A stretch of 64,000 bases of DNA. It comes from Valencia hispanica. Its lineage: Eukaryota > Chordata > Actinopteri > Cyprinodontiformes > Valenciidae. Numbering within the stretch: position 1 is the stretch's first letter; every line of letters starts with the position of its first letter. The stretch lies in NCBI GenBank assembly GCA_963556495.2, contig OY747710.1:3668001-3732000 (forward strand). The letters run 5' to 3'. The translations under genes and the position numbers were made by a program. The notes beneath the pieces are model-generated. The model was not told the origin of the DNA. It made no database searches and was given only the letters and a program-made list of their open reading frames with translations. Below are positions 61,720-64,000 of the stretch, one piece after another.

Positions 61720-62640
61720 GCATCAGCTAAGGGATGTCACCAGCGATTCTGAACGTTTCTAGCAACTTTAGAAAATGCTAAATTTAGTATTTTGTTATCC
61801 TTTTTGCGTTTTTTTTTTTAGTTTCTCCGTTCAGTTCACAGTATAAAGTACACCTTCTTTTAGTACAATGATTTCACACATCACAGCCTAAAGTTTACAA
61901 ACCTGTCCACAGTGAACTTTTCATCTCACCGACTGACCTGATCAGCTCCCATCTCTCCGCTACCCTGCAAGAATTTACAATGGATAGATGGGGTGATGGT
62001 GTTTAGATTCATCAAGAAAAAAAAACCTAATTAAATTAAATTGATTCAGTGTTTAACTATTGGTAAAAGGAAATTGCGGAGATCACACACAAACTCCTTG
62101 CAGAAAGCCTAGAATGTTCCTGCTGAAAGGAAACATGGCCAACAGCAAGTTCACCTTTGTTGACTGTATTTTAGATCGGTTTGAGAAATTATGTTCACTT
62201 AGTTTCAGCAAATACTTAGATGTTGCATGAAGGTTAAAGATAAGTTAATGTTTAATTTAATCGTCAACATTAAATGAATTGGACACCACTACCACATCCT
62301 GCTCTCCCTAAACACCAAACATCCAAGTAACGTCAAAATGTTTTTTTTATTTTCCGCAGCCTGACAAAATACAGGAAAAATGTAGCAGCTTCATCCCATT
62401 CAAACTCTAAGCTCAAAGTGCATTTTGCCAGATGGCAGATGAAACCCAGCCTGTGATCTTTGGTTGATTTCAGGTTGATTCCTTGCCTTCCCAGCACCCA
62501 GAAGGTCATGAAATGTACTCAAAACACAATCAGCCCTGCAAATTCTAAATTGAAGCAAAGAAACATCACAACTAGGCTGGACATTCCTCTCTGACAGCTG
62601 CATTATACTCACTGACAACAAGTTAAAGAAAACCTTTCAG
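61720..62640. other. Intergenic DNA, nothing recognised
   Basis: AT-rich, no coding homology or clear repeat structure seen. Confidence 0.4.
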
Positions 62641-62958
62641 TCATTACCTGGGGCGCCGTAAAGGGGGGGTAAACGATGACGATTCTCGGGGCCCATGACT
62701 GAGAGGGGGCCCAGAGAAGCCCCCAATAAAATTGTGGTGCTAAAAAATATATTTGATCGTAAAAATTATTAACTTTAAATTATTCTATTTGCTGTTTCCT
62801 GATGTCTAAAAATGTATTTGTATAGGAAACACAGACGTCCGTGGGCCCCTCTCCCCCTCTCGATTATCATAAAATGGTTCAGTCCGCCCAAATTGTATCC
62901 AGGCAACACAAACCGCTTCACTTACAGCGCCGTAGCGGTGACGGAAGAGGAAGTCAAA

Positions 62959-63129
62959 ATGCCTCAAAAATCTGGAAGTCAAAAACGCAAAGAGAAAAAA
63001 AAGAGAGAAGTGAAAGAGGCAAAGGGTCGACAGTATGTTACCCAATATTTCACAAGGAAAGGTGGGTTTGTAAGAAGGCCTAAATTGTTAGTGGACCACG
63101 CAGGTAGCGAACTTGTAATATTAGGCTAA
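62959..63129 (+). pseudogene. N-terminal fragment of a hAT-type (TTF/ZMYM-like) transposase
   Basis: Translation from the ATG at 62959 reads MPQKSGSQKRKEKKKREVKE, AKGRQYVTQYFTRKG. It resembles the basic K..SG.QKRK...KE........FF start that precedes the TTF-type zinc finger in many hAT transposases. The frame ends 57 residues later and no zinc-finger or DDE domain follows. It may instead be a donor-derived first exon (AAAGGTGGGT contains a splice-donor-like GTGGGT). Repeat-like GGGGCCCA sequence lies just upstream (62640-62730). Confidence 0.4.
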
Positions 63130-63222
63130 AGTGGTCAAGACAGCTTAGCTAAATTTCTCTCCATGTTGGCTCAAGAACCCCCGAATTTTTCATTTTCTCT
63201 TTTTTAGGTAACTAATCAATGC

Positions 63223-63369
63223 AGTCAAAAATGTAAGGGATAATGGCCGACGAGGTGTCCATTAACAGAAATTAATGGATGACGCGGAGGCGTTCGCGGA
63301 GGATGGTGGCTTCCGCGAAGTCCATTAATTTCTCTTAATGGACGCCTCGAAGGGCATTATCCCGCTTAT
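63223..63369. repeat. Large imperfect inverted repeat
   Basis: The left arm includes GGGATAATGGCCGACGAGG, TGTCCATTAACAGAAATTAATGG. The right arm has CCATTAATTTCTCTTAATGG, ACGCCTCGAAGGGCATTATC. The arms pair over about 45 bp with few mismatches around a GC-rich 41-bp spacer. This is probably the terminus or hairpin of a DNA element. Confidence 0.75.
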
Positions 63370-63860
63370 ACCATGGTCACTTACGAAAGAAAGAAGTATA
63401 TAATCAATTAATAATACTTTCATGTGTTTTAGAGTTAAAATTGTGAGGGTTTTTGTTCTTATAAGTCGAGCGCACTATTTAATATCTCCCATATACAGGC
63501 GTTGCCAAGCAACGTGGCCACAGCGACCCGACCTTGTGTCGCTTCTCCTTTTTCTTTTCATATTCTCTTTTCCTTCTGCTGCATCCCAGTCTTCAAAGTT
63601 GTCAAACTCACAAAATAAGTTAAAAGAAATGATAAAATCGCTCATGTTTTGTCTGTCTTGCTGTCGCGATGAGTCAACTGTGAAATAACGTTGAGTCTCC
63701 GTTGCCATGGTTACAGTCTAGCGTTTGAGCCAGCGCAATAATTTAGAACTGTCATCAGGCAATTTGATGGCACGCCTTTCCTAGGTGTACATTATCACTT
63801 TTTAACTTAGACCCTCCAGCCAATCAGAATCGAGTATTCACCCAGACCATGGTATAAGCT
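63363..63860. mobile_element. Candidate element bounded by inverted GCTTATACCATGGTC
   Basis: The 15-base GCTTATACCATGGTC (63363-63377) has its exact inverse GACCATGGTATAAGC at 63846-63860. Similarity continues outward imperfectly (TTATCCC versus ATAACA). The interior has short open frames only. Whether this and the adjacent large inverted repeat are one element is not settled. Confidence 0.5.
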
Positions 63861-64000
63861 GTTATATAGAGTTGGCCTTGCCTCTATCAAAATAATGTCT
63901 CGATCGTTCTGAACAGTCAAATGCAATGCACTTAAAAGTGCATGATAAGCGAACTCAATTTTCTCCCCATGTTAGGTCAAGAAAACGCTGGAAAAAATAA

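Noticed and set aside
57270..63129. A single hAT element linking the C-terminal fragment at 57.3 kb with the N-terminal fragment at 62.96 kb
   Set aside because: Both are on the plus strand but in the wrong order (C-terminus upstream of N-terminus), so they are unrelated insertions.

Overview
The window looks like teleost (ray-finned fish) nuclear DNA. It is AT-rich, has very little coding sequence, and carries many fish-type transposon relics (Tc1/mariner, hAT, PIF/Harbinger-like, L2-like LINE, tRNA-type SINE) and long simple repeats. Only one host gene is recognisable. It is an orphan nuclear receptor of the COUP-TF family on the minus strand, best matched to nr2f5 (zebrafish svp46 / COUP-TF gamma) from recalled family sequences. 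The species cannot be named from the sequence alone.

Layout of the gene (minus strand, read right to left): a CpG-containing promoter and long 5' leader at about 24.35-25.42 kb, with two CCAAT boxes and a CArG/TATA-like box; coding exon 1 with the whole zinc-finger DNA-binding domain (24347-23981); an 11.6 kb intron 1; exon 2 (12393-12113); a 3.2 kb intron 2; exon 3 (8872-8626); and an intron 3 that runs off the left edge of the window. The three exons join in frame and encode about 298 residues. The last coding exon, with the rest of the ligand-binding domain and the AF-2 helix, was not found and probably lies beyond position 1.

The 38 kb upstream of the promoter (25.4-64 kb) has no convincing host exon. 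It is a mosaic of two kinds of DNA. The first is repeats: a nearly complete but inactivated Tc1 element with about 210-bp inverted ends (30224-31809), several non-autonomous elements with recognisable inverted ends and target-site duplications, a six-copy family of elements filled with the palindrome CTAAATATTTAG, a Bkm-like GATA/GACA tract beside an 82-bp perfect palindrome, and (TA)n, (CA)n and (TAA)n arrays. The second is islands of mixed-composition, repeat-free DNA rich in homeodomain-type TAAT sites (for example 26.72-27.0, 43.13-43.44, 46.98-47.22, 48.29-48.56 and 52.08-52.93 kb), which I propose as candidate conserved regulatory elements of the receptor gene. COUP-TF genes are known to sit in enhancer-rich, gene-poor regions.

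The most interesting leads are: a composite nuclear-receptor site (DR1 overlapping an everted repeat) inside the receptor's own intron 1, suggesting auto- or cross-regulation; the multi-copy palindrome-rich inverted-repeat element family; a Harbinger-like deletion derivative that still carries the start of a Myb/SANT-like gene; a 712-bp TA-flanked element with about 110-bp inverted ends; and a Tc1 relic with a 64-bp tandem triplication. No operon, CRISPR array, RNA gene or intact viral gene was seen.
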